This document shows positions 19,485 to 32,900 of a DNA stretch of 64,000 bases, one piece after another. Location: NCBI RefSeq assembly GCF_900700375.1, contig NC_041711.1:22375279-22439278 (forward strand), given 5' to 3'. Below the pieces are notes generated by a model that searched no databases, was not told the DNA's origin, and saw only the letters and a list, made by a program, of their open reading frames with translations. The stretch comes from Denticeps clupeoides. Lineage: Eukaryota > Chordata > Actinopteri > Clupeiformes > Denticipitidae. The translations under genes and the position numbers were made by a program. Within the stretch, counting starts at the first letter, position 1; each line of letters opens with the position of its first letter.

Positions 19485-22400
19485 ATGGAGCGTTGGTTGC
19501 TCGTCATACCGGTGTTTACCTCCTTTTTTAATGGAATCGAGTCGACTTTGGCGGATGAAGGTAACACCACATCGCTTGTACATCCGAGTGAATTAAAGTG
19601 TCGACATCTCCACGAGCTAAATCTAAAACGCACATTTTTAGCTTTTGATAAAACAGTACGTAAGCCGGGAGCTAGCCGACACGCACCCCTGGGAACGTTA
19701 TAAGGGCCCGTACGAATGCGGTATTTTATCAAAGTAAAAAGTATTTAAAAGTATTAAAGTATTTATGAACATTCAGTGCTCATTCGTCTAAATTTCCGTA
19801 CGTTCACTGGTTCTGTGCGCGGGAGTGGGGCGTGAGAGGAAGATTTAGGAAACATTTCGGTCTCTTGTTTAAATGCCAAATTCTCTTTTGTGTGGTGCAT
19901 TGTTGTGTGTTCCTATTCATTTCAAGGCCAGAGGTGGATGTCACACGTAGATAAGATTTCAGCAGCTGTCGGCGTCCATAAACCGTGCAGTCAACTCAAC
20001 TGCAGCTGCTATCTCAGGTAACGTTAAAACAAAGACATGTGACACGATGCTCGAAGTTCAGAGACCATGAATTCCGTTTTTTTCTTAACAACTGCACAAC
20101 TACATTGAAGCTTGAATGCACACTGGGACTGAAGCTTGAATGCACACTGGGTACGATTGTGAACATCAATAGGGTCCGTGTGTTATATTTACACCCAGCG
20201 CCTTTCTATGTGTCTATATAAGTGTCCTGAAGGATGACCTTATGCCATTTGGAGGTGGCATATCTGAAGATCTGATGATGGCTACGGTCCGCCGTGGTTT
20301 AGGAACTCACTACCAAATCATAAACCACAAACTGTACAGAGAGCAAAGCTGCATGTTTCCAGCCAGGTGAGGTGCTGAATGCATGTTTGTGCATCCATGA
20401 ATTTGTTTGCATCAGTTAAAAGGAATTACTTCTTTTTTTTATTTTATTTTTTTTTTTATTATAGTTAGAATTTATTATCATTGATTTGGTCCTGGAACTC
20501 GTAGTAGTGGTTTATTGTGATGAGTTCAGTCACACTAGTTTGAAGTTTGGTGTGAAAAGGGCATTTCTGCTTTCAGGTGCAGCGGAGTTGAGCACTTCAT
20601 CTTGGAAATTATTGATCGGTTGCCCGATGTAGAGATGGTGATAAACGTACGGGACTACCCCCAGGTCCCAGGATGGGTTCAGCCTGTTCTTCCTGTCCTG
20701 TCCTTCAGCAAGGTCAGTCCTGTAAAGATCACTGTTAAATGACGGTTCTATCACCATGGTCCGAAAAATCTATTCCAAATTGGTCATAATGCCGATGTTA
20801 GTTTAGACCCCAGACTATCGCGACATTATGTACCCTGCATGGACATTTTGGGAGGGCGGCCCGGCTGTGTGGCCCATATACCCTACCGGGCTTGGCCGTT
20901 GGGACCTGATGAGAGATGACCTTCAGAAGTAAGTATGTTTGTTCTGTACTAATAACCTCAGAAATTAGATTGGGGTTCATGTAACCTGTTTCTGTTGTTT
21001 TGAAGGTCAGCTGCACAATGGCCATGGAAGAGAAAAAGCTCTAAAGGATTCTTCAGAGGCTCCAGGTTCTTTTTATGTTAGAAATTTACCAAATAACAGA
21101 AGTCAAAGTATTAACATGTCAGACATTTAACTTGCCTCCTCTTCTTTTTTTGGTTTGTTACTTTCCTGTTGTTGCATCTTGTCCACGAACAGATTTTAAA
21201 ATCTCATTCAAATTGGTGGACTATTCTAACCTAATTTCTGTGACAGAACCTAGAACAAATTAACTGTTTGTAAAGGGTGACTTTTCTCTCCATGTGACTG
21301 AATGTTCTTTGTTTCAGAACCAGTGCAGAAAGAGACCCACTCATTCTGCTTTCCAGGCAGGAACCAGATCTTGTTGATGCACAGTACACCAAAAACCAGG
21401 CCTGGAGGTCAGAGAAGGTTAGGATCTTCCGACACCTCCAATATAGGCCATAAACATAAAATGTTTGCAGAACGTTGTTACTTCTTAAATATGTAATACT
21501 GCCTTTCCTATAGGTAGATGAACAAATGTCTACCTTACCTATTGTTTTTGGTAAATTTAGGACACATTGGGAAGTCCACCTGCCAAAGAGATCCCCCTGG
21601 CCGACCACTGCGAATACAAGTAAGCTCCGTTCTAAAGTAAGGTTGATTTAGCTGTAATTAGATCTCACAAGAACTCATGTTGTTTGTATGTTGTCCCCGT
21701 ATTGGCGTGGGGCAACTGTGGCCAACGTTCCAGGATGGGCTCGGGCAGGATTAAGTGGTTAGGGATAGTGAGCGAATGAGGACTCATATTGTTTTCTAGT
21801 TTGGTCACAGTTGTAGCTGTTGCTAGATATATCTGTCCTTCCCACCTACACTGCAGGTACCTGTTTAACTTCCGAGGTGTTGCAGCAAGTTTCCGTTTAA
21901 AGCACCTCTTCATGTGTGGCTCGTTGGTCTTCCATGTTGGGGATGAGTGGGTGGAGTTTTTCTACCCCAAGCTCCGCCCCTGGGTGCACTACATTCCTGT
22001 CAAACAGGACCTGTCTGATGTCAGGTACACAGAATGTTTCTGTTCTAGCAGCTACTAACAGCACATGATAATAGCCATATCTCGAGTGTTACTGTTTTTA
22101 CAGATCTGTGCTATACTGTAATGAAATGTAATAATAAAGGATTGGACCAGTGTATGCTGTCTTTAAGATAATGTTAAAGCTCATAATGGTCTATGTCTCC
22201 AGGGAGCTGTTGCAGTTTGTGAAGGAGAATGATGTGGCTGCTGAGAGCATTGCTAAAAGGTAATGACTTCATTTATTTCTGAGTGCAGTTCTGAGGGGAT
22301 GGTCCACTGTTGGTTCAGCATGCTTTCACCTGCATCCTGCTCAGAGAAGAGCAGTGCTGATTGTAATTTTGAGGACTAAAATTTTGTTGTCTGTGTTTTC

Positions 22401-22577
22401 ATGGTGACCTTCTAACATCCCAGGGGTCAGGATTTCATCCTGGATCATCTCCGAATGGAGGATGTTTCCTGCTACTGGGAGAAGTTGCTGACGGACTTTT
22501 CCCAACAGCTAAAATACAAGCCCAAGAGGCGAAAAAATTATAGTCAGCTCTCCCAATTCAGCAGGACAGAACTGTGA
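19485..22577 (+). CDS. poglut1: Protein O-glucosyltransferase 1
   Basis: ER enzyme that adds O-glucose to serine in EGF repeats, including those of Notch. Exons: 19485-19560, 19927-20017, 20223-20366, 20577-20712, 20807-20928, 21006-21065, 21318-21417, 21561-21619, 21857-22024, 22203-22259, 22424-22577, giving 388 aa (human 392). The N-terminal [20 protein letters not shown] is a hydrophobic signal peptide. [10 protein letters not shown] keeps the N-terminal cysteine pairs. CAP10-type catalytic segments follow: [60 protein letters not shown] and [14 protein letters not shown]. The protein ends RTEL, a KDEL-like ER-retrieval signal (human ends KTEL). A possible polyadenylation signal AATAAA is at 22794. 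The intron 6 donor (AG/GTTCTT) is weak but is required by phase. Confidence 0.96.
20105..20152. repeat. Two-copy 24-bp tandem repeat
   Basis: GAAGCTTGAATGCACACTGG is repeated twice head to tail in poglut1 intron 2, each copy carrying a HindIII-like AAGCTT. Confidence 0.85.
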
Positions 22578-25296
22578 TAGAGATTTTCTGTTCAGATCTG
22601 CTCTGAACACCCCTCTGCGTTGCCGTGGCAACTTCTTTTGCTCAGTATCCAGGAGCATTTTTTTATATGAACTTAAACAGGTCACATCAACAACAAGTTT
22701 TTGGTTGTGTTCACTGTAGCAAGGTGTTTTACACCGTTCCCAGGGAAATTTAGTATGTTTTAATTTAAAAGAATGTTTCACTGAATAAACTCATCTTTTT
22801 GCCACAGTTCATTTCATGTTTATTTATGTCAGGGTAGTAAAATATAAAATGTATCATAACCATTCATTTAGAATGTTTAGTATTCATTTAAAATACTCTT
22901 GGTACTTAACATGTAAAAAGTTCAGGTTTAGAAATGCAGGTGGACCGAAGTTTTAAAACGTTTGATATTAGTCTAGGCCTCCGATTGAGTGATAATGCAT
23001 TTCAATCCAAAGCTGACTCAATTAAAATTTTGAGGATATATCTGGTTTTGGGGTACAGAATTACTTTGTATATTTTTCAGTTTTTGTCATTATTGCTGAA
23101 TAAATTTTAACTGAATCTTCTAGCCTTTGTCCTTGTTTTATTGGTCTGTAAGGCATTCATTTCATGCACATCTGAAATGTGAAAACTATTAATGATTTTA
23201 CTTATATTTTGTGAATAATGATTTTATTCTTAGGTCTCCTGTGATTGGAGCTGAGCCAGATAGGGCTGATCAACTCTCTCTGTCTTTAAAAAGCTGCTTC
23301 ATTTTATCTGTGTGCCACTTTCGGTCTATGACCCGACATTATTGCCTCATTTGCAATGAACACAAAGAACTGGCTGCAGGGCTGTCAAGATTTGAAGACG
23401 GGTAAGATTGACATTCCACTAAACCCTACCCACCACTACCACCCTGCCCCTGCTCCACCCCACTCTGTCCATTGTAAAGGGGTCAAAGGGGGCACAGGAA
23501 TATATTCCAGTAATCATTTTATTATTGTTGTTGTTATTGTCAATTGCTCAGACTTTTGATACATGGCGCAGACAATTCAATACAATTATTTAGCCTGTTT
23601 TGAGAGAGATGATTCTAATGTAAAGAGTATGTCAGTCATCATGTGATAATGAAATTTGACCTAGACTACTTGTCACTGGTGTTGTCAGTGAAGAGGATGT
23701 AAATCGTAAAGCTACAGACACTCAGCATTGAAACACTGATGCTAATTATCTGGGCAACCTTCTCTAACAGCAGTCAAGTTGTCATTGTTTGTGTCAATTT
23801 GTTGTAACATTAAAACAGACGATAACTTACTCTGAGCTTGAAGTGATGCTTGGAGCTCCTATGGGATCAACAAAATTTTTGTAAGATTTTGTGACAGGTA
23901 GCAGGGTAATGTGAATAATTCCTGGAAGTCTTTTCATTGGTTGTTGTGTTGCACATTTTCTGATCGGCCATTGTGTAGGCCCTTTCTTTTTGATTGGCCC
24001 AGAAGAGAGGCGCTGCTGTGGCACAGTCTGAGAAATAATGAGTGCCGTAGCCTATTAGCCAATAACAAAACTTATGACGATTTCTTTCAGTTCACACGGT
24101 TTTTACTTTACTTGTTTTTTCCCTCCAATGTAGCAAAGTTAAATACGTGGGTAAAAATGTACTTTGACTAAATGTATAATGACCTACTTCAAAAACATTA
24201 CGCTATTTTATGGTTTGTCCTAATTTGCAACACTGCATAATTTGTGCTATCAGTCACAATGAGAACATAACTGAGAAAGTATCCTGATAAACAGGTTACA
24301 ACATGGTGCATGTATCAGTATGTACCAGTTTTAGATTCTGTTTTCTTATAGTCAACCATGTGAGATCTGCAGCAAGAAACTGATGCCCTCTCCATGGAGT
24401 TCTCCATTACTCTCATCCTGGGGTGGACTCCAGTTGATCAGCTTCCTGAGCTTTTTTCTTCTTAAAATGCACAAAATCATTATTCTTTCTGACCCAAAAA
24501 CACAGTTGCCAGTTCAGTCACAGTACTTTTCTGAACACACACCTGAATAACCTGGTTTTGATACAAATACTACTGAAACTTGGCCATCGACCCGACCATA
24601 TATAAACACAACACAGCACCGTACAGTGGGTTGGGGAAGGGGGTGGATCAGAAACTAAAGCAGGGTACACATTAGGGTAGAGGAGGAGAGCACATATCAG
24701 TGCATGTGTGACTAAGTGTCCTTGGGTTGGAGAAGGGAGAGAGTCAGTGAGAGAGTCAAGATGGGGTGCTGATTAGGGGAGCCGAATGCAGATAGGAACA
24801 GTTGTCTGGGTTTTTTGGCTGAAACTTTCGCTATTCTATAGTCTCTGGTCTGCTCCGTCCACATATCTGTGCAAATACGTGAAATGCGTGAAAAAAGTGA
24901 TGGAGATTCACATATTGCTATTAACATGGGGAAGGGTTTGTCCCAGTTCCCACTCCTTTTTAACCAGGATCATTTTTTCAAAAGCGGATGGAGTGGCAGG
25001 GAGGGAATCTCTGATGAATTCTCTAATTATCTGTCCTCTTTTCTAGTGACACATTCTGTATTTTTAGTTCTCAAAATTACCCTGAGACAGCTGGGGAGAT
25101 GAAGGGCCAACTTTCAGGGTACAGCAGTCATTTAACCAATTCCCTGCACTCTTCTGTGGTTTTGTTCTGTGGTAAAGCAGAGAGTGAAGGACCGAGGGCA
25201 ACAAGCCTCAGCAAGAGAAGCTGGGAATCCCAGCACCTGCATTTCGAGAGGGAAGATATCCTGGGAAATCTAACTGTACCTTCGTAAGGGTGGAAA
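22578..25296. other. poglut1 3' UTR and casq2 5' flank, no further gene
   Basis: The first 220 bases are poglut1 3' UTR, ending near AATAAA (22794). The rest has no ORF with a recognisable family. 23211-23405 is open and bounded by AG and GT, but its translation matches nothing I know. Bases 24700-25296 should contain the casq2 promoter and 5' UTR; a near-consensus MEF2-like TATTTTTAG at about 25058-25066 is compatible with muscle expression but weak. Confidence 0.5.
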
Positions 25297-27840
25297 ATGC
25301 ATTTCCTCTGGCTTTTTTACCTCCCCTCCCTGGCTCTGGAAAGCCATGCTGCAGGTGAGGGGGGGCTTGAGTTTCCCACCTTTGATGGTAAGGACCGTGT
25401 ACAGGAAATCAACAAAAAGAACTACAAACAGGAGCTCCGCAGGCACGAGATGCTCTGTGTTCTGTACCATGAAACGCTGCCGCAGGACAAAGGGCTGCAG
25501 AAGCAGTTCCACATGACCGAGATGGTGCTGGAGGTAAGACCAGAAACCAATTCTATGAAAGGCATGTTGGGAGTAGAAAAAAACATTTCAGGATATACCA
25601 TTTAATTTTGTTCTGATGAAAATTTTATAAAGAAGTATTATTTTTGTCCTTTATATATTACATTTTTGTCCTTCTTATATTATTAATCGTTATATATCAT
25701 ATTTTCAGTCGAATGTGACAGATGCAAGTCACATGACCCAAACATGAATTTCTGTTCAGTGATGTCATGTCGGTCTTAACAATCTGACACTGTAAAACAT
25801 TGCACCAGTACAATATTTTGACCCTGATGAGTACCAACCGTATAGTAGATGATGTTACGTCTGAATTGAAATAGTCAGAGATGGCAGACAGTCCTTTTGA
25901 AAAATCATTTCCACACTGTATGAGTATGCACTCGACTGTCTTTACCTGCGCTTTTGTGACGATTTCTTTCTGATTAAATCCCCAGTTAGCTGCTCAGGTC
26001 TTGGAGGACAGAGACATTGGGTTTGGACTGCTTGACTCTCGTAAAAATGCAAAGGTGGCCAAAAAACTGGGTAACGTCAAAATATTATGGATTACAGAAC
26101 AGGATCTCTGGGGAGCTGCTTATTTCTTGAAACTGAATTGCTTTCTGCTTAATGTAGGCCTGGAGGAGGAGGGGAGTATCTACATATTTAAAGATGAGCG
26201 TGTAATTGAGTTTGATGGCGAGCTTTCAGCAGACACCCTGGTGGAGTTTCTGTTGGATGTGAGTGACATTCTACGTCTGAGAGCATCACTTACAATTCAG
26301 AATTTTTCAAGGTGGATCTATGCAACAGACATGAATAAGATTAGATGCTTTAACTCCTCAGCTGCTAGAAGACCCGGTAGAGTTGATCAGCAACTCTCGG
26401 GAGCAACGTGCCTTTGAGAAGATGGATGAAGACATCCGACTCATTGGCTACTTCAAGGGTGAAGAGTCAGAGCGTGAGTCTGCAGCTTCGCAGCCCTTCA
26501 TTCAGCTACATGCTGATAAAATCAAAGTACATTTCTCAAACATGAGGTTCTGTTTCTATTAAATGTCATTTACTTTTCCCCACCAGATTATAAAGTTTTT
26601 CAAGAAGCTGCTGAAAGATTTCAACCTTACATAAAGTTTTTTGCCACATTTGACAAAGCTGTGAGTATTTTCACCAAAACACCAGGGAACATAAAAATGT
26701 CTGAATGGCACTGTCCACCCAGACTATATATTTTCCTCATATTTGCAGGTGGCAAAGCACCTGACTCTAAAGATGAACGAGATAGACTTCTATGAGCCGT
26801 TTATGGAGGAACCGGTGACCATACCTGGCAAACCAAACTCTGAGCAAGAAATTGTGGAATTTGTCAGCAAACACAGAAGGTGACGCAGCACTCATACTAT
26901 TAGAGCAAGACGCAGTCAGGAACTTTAAATGTCCATTTTTGTAAGATTTCATCATTCTATTCAAAGACCCACCCTGAGAAAGCTACGTTCTGAGGACATG
27001 TTTGAGACATGGGTGAGGAAAAAAGTTTTTCCCCCAAAATAGCAGTTCATCTGCAACATGAAGACATAATTCTAACCTATTTTACTACTCCTGTGCATCA
27101 GGAAGATGACATGGATGGCATCCATATTGTTGCTTTTGCAGAGGAAGAGGATCCTGGTTGGTTACCAGTCATTTTTCATTTCCATTTTCCAAAAACAATG
27201 AATGATTTGTGAAGTATGTGTCTGTGTGTCTTTCCTAAGATGGCTATGAATTTCTGGAAATTCTGAAGGAGGTAGCAAGAGACAACACTAACAACCCAGA
27301 CCTGAGCATTGTGTGGATTGACCCAGATGACTTTCCCCTGGTAGGTTTCTGTTTTTGTCCTTTTATGTGCTTCATTAAAAATGCCTATATCCATCATATA
27401 AATCATCATCTCTGTGAAATTATCTTTCCCTTCTCTACAGCTCACCACCTACTGGGAGAAGACCTTCAAAGTAGACTTGTTCAGACCACAAATTGGGGTG
27501 GTGAATGTTACTGATGTAAGTTGAACACTCCATTTCTGGTAAATAACAACAGTAGTAGTATACAGGTGAGATATTACCAGTAAATGACATTATTGACACG
27601 CAAATGTCAAAACTAAAAGGGTTTTCCCACTGACAGGCTGACAGTGTGTGGATGAATATCGCAAGCGATGAAGCGCTACCTTCTGCTGAAGCGCTAGAGG
27701 ACTGGATTGAAGACGTGCTCTCAGGGAAAGTCAATACAGAGGATGATGATGACGATGTTGGCTATAGTGATGAGGATGGTGAGGAAGAAGAGGATGATGA
27801 CGAGGATGATGTAGATGATGACGATGGTGATCATGATTAA
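25297..27840 (+). CDS. casq2: Calsequestrin, CASQ2-like
   Basis: High-capacity, low-affinity calcium buffer of the sarcoplasmic reticulum lumen, built from three thioredoxin-like domains. Exons: 25297-25533, 25986-26070, 26158-26258, 26362-26473, 26587-26660, 26749-26879, 26967-27012, 27102-27156, 27240-27340, 27441-27515, 27637-27840, giving 406 aa (human CASQ2 399). A signal peptide ([18 protein letters not shown]) precedes the mature start [13 protein letters not shown]. Later segments read [57 protein letters not shown] and [33 protein letters not shown] and [18 protein letters not shown] match cardiac CASQ2 more closely than CASQ1. The C-terminus is a run of about 35 mostly Asp/Glu residues, broken by VGYSDEDG. 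The only doubt is which calsequestrin paralogue this is. Confidence 0.94.
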
Positions 27841-29975
27841 GTGAATAATGGAGAACGTTACACAAAATATACGTGATGTTTTTTCTATTTATAGTGCTTA
27901 GAATTTACCACCCATAATTAAATATTAAACACTGGCAATCTGCTATAATTAAAATAAAAGATTTTTGCCAACAAAGTTCTTTTTATGTGGTATGTGAGTT
28001 TTGATTAAGATCTAACCCCTCTAACCCTCCATCTCACATCTAGCCATTTCATTCAGTGCAGATCATATTGAGAATAAAATAAGGATTAAAAACAGTGGTC
28101 TGTTTAAGAGAAAATGAATTTATTCATTAAAACATTAGAATTAAAAAGTTCATGTGATGCTTTTAAAAAAGTAACAATTGAAACTTCTATTCATTGCTAA
28201 TATGTGGACACAAGAGTGCACAGATGGGCTCGGACCCGCTATTTATATTAAAGTTACGTTTTTTGTTAGAGATGAGTGAAAATAATGAATTCTTGCAAAC
28301 TACGCTGCTCTTACAGATGTGTATTAGGGATGGGTTTGTGATTTTCATGTGTGTGTACCACATCATTCAATTATGTCTACTTTGTCATTACATAATGACT
28401 TTAAATATGTAACATTTTGTGTTAGTGTCATTTTTATAAGCAGCTGGCCTCTGATTTATTAAAGCATCAAATAATTTGAATGAAAATACATTTTGTTTAA
28501 AGAATTTAAAACAGAGGACTGGTCATAAAAGATTTCACATTGGTTTCCACATGCAAAGACGTGAACACACCTCACAGATGATCACTATGGTTAATGTAAG
28601 TGCAGCCTGATAATAAGGGGTGTCAAAGGGCTTTTCAGTGGACATCGTCTTTCTCTGGGGTGTCCAATCCTACACTTGTCCGAAGAACATTTCGCACAGG
28701 GTCCCTGAGTACATGACATGCTGTTTCCAACAAGCTCAGGTTACATGACCCACATTTCATCTTACATTTGCCAATTCTCCACATCGTCATAAACTAGCCA
28801 CTTTGCTGCGGCATGTGAGGGTTTCCCAAGGGCAAAAGGAGCGTCGGTGCGAAACAATGCAACAAGGACTTCTGTTAGCAACTGACAGCCAGAGCTCGGA
28901 AACCAGGCCATGATTGTTTAAGCAGTAAGACACTCAGGGGTGTAAGATACTGTGATGAATACAATAATGTGATGACATGGATTTCAGTGCCATAGACATG
29001 TCCATGGTAACACCCCTATGGGTAATTCATCGCTGTCATAAAATCAATCAGTGCTTTTATTAATACCACACTGGAAATGTAAACTTCTTTACAGACAGCA
29101 ACTGGCTGTACTGTGTGCAAGGTTCTCTCCTGTTTTCATCTGGCACACTTGTTATGCTTGCTTCTCTGAAGTTTTTTTCTTCATATTGAGTTTTTTTGTT
29201 CTTTACATGATAAAGGGGTGCACACAAGACTCTATTAACAGAAGGAGCTGTTTGTGTTAGTTGCATGATCATTTAAGGCTGAATTCAGCTAGGCAATCTC
29301 TGACAGAAGTAGCATCATAAATTATTCAGCAGTATTGCTCTTAAGTGCAATCAAATATTCATCAGAGAACTGGCATGCAGAACTTCAAAACAATGAGCAC
29401 TTCAACCAAACATCTCAACATCACAACTCATCTCATTTCATATAGTTTTTGTGTCTTGTGTATATCTGTATGATCACTAAAAATGCACACTTTTGGCTTG
29501 CTGGTCCCTTATGCTTTGACTTTTAACTTTTCACTTATCAATATAAATTGTTCTATATATGCACAAATAAACTGTGAGATTAAATTAATACAAATCTTAT
29601 AAAACTTGTGACTAAGGTGAATGTATGTGGTTGTCTACAGACTCATTAAAGACACCATAAACATTTTTAAAACTATTGGAATGATCCTTTGATCCCAGCT
29701 GTACAGCCCTACACCGAAGTTAACTGTTTAACCCTGTTGCTCTGGCTGAATGCAGCCCTTACAAATGTGTGCTTTTTTAAAAACAGAAAACACATTCAAC
29801 AGGAGAACAGATAGCCTTTTTCGTAATTTGCCATGCAATCAACCTCAACAATGAACTGACCCTCAAAATAAAAGAACCCTAAATAAACACATGCAAGTGT
29901 GAGCTGTATTCTGCATTTCGTCAACTCAGTTACACCGAAGTTAATTCATCTCCATCCTCTTCCACGTCAGATTAC
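27841..29975. other. Convergent 3' spacer between casq2 and the O-GlcNAcase gene
   Basis: Two genes end towards each other here. A casq2 AATAAA lies at about 27952. TTTATT motifs near 28119 and 29056 are candidate minus-strand polyadenylation signals for the O-GlcNAcase gene. AT-rich, with no SINE of family A or B and no convincing ORF. Confidence 0.55.
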
Positions 29976-32900
29976 CTAAAGCAGCCGACCCAGCACCACA
30001 CCATCCCTGTTGTGTGCATCGAAGCGCATGATCTCAAGGAAGCCCAGTTTAGTTAGGAATTCCAGCCTTAGGCGGTCAGCTGATGGAACCTCACAGAACA
30101 CACCCCGTGAACCTGTGGCCAAGAACAACACAAGCACACGTTCACAAAAAAATGGGTCAGTGTTGAAGGACACAGTTTCAGTCTAGGCCAGGGCTCTCCG
30201 ACCCTGATCCTGGAAGACACTCGCCCTGTATATTTGGGGTTTACACTGTCTGATTATCACACCCAGTTCTTGAGCTGGAGCAGTTGAAAAGGGCCAGGGG
30301 TGGAGGACCCTGGTGTAGACTATATACAGCCGAATTAGTGAAAAAAACAGTTATGATCAAAGTGTTAGTAATTTACACCAATTTAATCATCCTTTTGGAG
30401 CCGAAATGAACTGAAAATGAAAAGGGGTCGTAACAAATCGGGGGGAAAAAATCCCACACTCACCATTAGCCTTGAGGGCAGTCAGTAAAGTGGTCAAAAG
30501 GCTTCGACTCACGCTGCAGTCCATGAGCTCAGGAAGACCATCCAGTCTCAGCTGAGAAGGAAAGTGATAAAGCAGAGAGTCTGGGTAATCCCATAACTCC
30601 TCCAGAAAAAATGGCAGTGACTCCTGTAAGCAAGGATATGAATTACTGAATGGAATAGCAGCACATGCTGGTAAAATCATCAAATGACAAAATTAAGCTA
30701 AATAATGAATATATTTATGATGTCTGATTGGTCACCTTGGTTGCACTTTGTCCATTGGTTCCTTTGGCCTGACTGGGGTACTTGTCTCTCATGGCAGGAA
30801 TCCAGCTAGCCTGGCATCGTTTACTGTAGTATCGAACATCCAAAATCCCCAGGACACACCCACACACACCCAACTCGTCCTCGAGGACAAAGCTGTACTC
30901 TGGGCAGAGGGCCAGAGCTGCCCCCAGATACCTACATATACACAGCACAAGGTGTCTATAATATCATACTCATCAATTTAATTCTTCTGCTCAGACCCTG
31001 AAATTAAAACATCTCTGTAAAAAAAACATTTTCAGATTTCATTATTTACAGGTCTCCAATGTAGTCAGGATGAACCAAACTGGAATCGTGGCTTCCTTGT
31101 CCTCTTTCATAAAGCTGATGCACCATGTGGTAAAGCTCTACCTAGAAGAGGTGGAGGACAGTGGATTAGGGGGGTTCGTAGAATTTATTTCTATCCAGTT
31201 TAGACACAATAAAATATCATTCTGCCTAATTCTAAAATGAAGCTACAAGCATTCCAGATGTCACCAAATCTACTTCAGAATCATTTGTTTGCCTCACAGA
31301 TTTCTGAATGCTTGAAAATATTCACCTTGTCTTTGTTGTAGAAGGGCCGGATGTTGTAGACATGAGATGTGGGGAACAGTGGAGGGGGATGAATGAAGAG
31401 ATCACTGCTGGTGCCCATGGGAAGAAGCGCCTATAAAAAGTCAGAAGCAAAGAGAGGAGCAATTCTTGCTTTAGGTTTCTTCCTGTTAGGAAAGGTGGGT
31501 ACATGAAAATTATTAGAATGGTGTGTTCGTTTTTTGTGCTTAGTGCTGTGATAAGTTCTAAAAGCTGATTGAAGTGAAAGTGATAATTGCCACAGCACAG
31601 CACCCAGTGCACACTCTGAAATGTGGTCTCTGCATTTAACCAATCCCCTGAGCGAGCGGTGGGCAGCGATGAAAGGCACCCGGGGAGCAGTGTGTGGAGA
31701 CAGTTCCTTGCTCAGTGGGACCTCAGCAGCTTAGGATTCAAGCCGGCAACCTTCTGATTACGAGTCCACTTCTTTACCCACCAGGCCACCACTGCCCCCA
31801 ATTGGATGTAGGAACAGAGCACCAGGGAGAACTATACTGAGCTCTGAAACGATGTTTGAACATATGAACATATATGATTTGATGTAAATACGGGGCTCTG
31901 TACCTGCAGCTCCCCAGAGAGGCCTCCTTTAAATGCCCACGGCTCTGACTCCACCCCCACAAGCTCTGAACCTGCGGTGGTTCCGCACCCTGAGAACAGA
32001 ACCACATTAATCTGCCACCTCCCAGCGCCACGGCAGGCTCAGAACCCAAAGAGTGGTGCACTTACAATGAAAGCAGTCCTTCCAGGAACCCGAGAAACTC
32101 TCACTAAAGAAGCGTCCCTCTGAGGAGAAAAGAAGAAAAAGAAGGAAATTCTATACGTGCCAGAAGCACAAAAAAGAGCCCCCTACTGTACATACGAGCG
32201 CGGCGCCTTAAAATCAAGACACTCCACTCTAACATAACAACTGCATTCAGCCATTACAACCCCTTTCTGCTGACGTTGATGCCCATTGATTAATCATTAG
32301 ATGACTCACCCAGCCAAATGACAAAGGCCTTGGCCACCAGCAGAGTGTTGCGCAGGTCCCACACGTAAGGATAGAGGTCATAGAGGACAGCCCTGTTGAT
32401 GCTGTTCACTATGCTCTCATGGAGCAGGGCTACCTCATCACACGCTACCTGGAAATGGCCTGCTCGCACCCGCCACTCATCCGCCTGATGAAGTGGGGGG
32501 GGAAAAAACAGCGCCATTGGTTTTTATTTAACGCTGTTTAAAACCGATGTGACATTTTTAACACGGATATATTGTGAAGCAAAGGATTTATTTACAATTG
32601 ATTTACAATTGATCAAATGATTGATGAATGCAACTGCTGCAAGACCAATAAAATGAAAGGAAATGTCCATTCAAATGACTCTTAGGCTCAATCAATAAAT
32701 TGAGCAGTACATTTATAGCAGTACATGGTCTTATTCTTCAACTATGGTACAATTTGTTTCTTGAATCAATCACACTGTCTCTGTGAAGCCTAGGCTAGTC
32801 CACAGACACTTTTCACATGTTTGATCGTTCGCTGCGGGTGATTAGACTCTGTGTTGCACGCCTCTGTTGTGCATTACCCTAGGTACTCTGTATGTTTATT

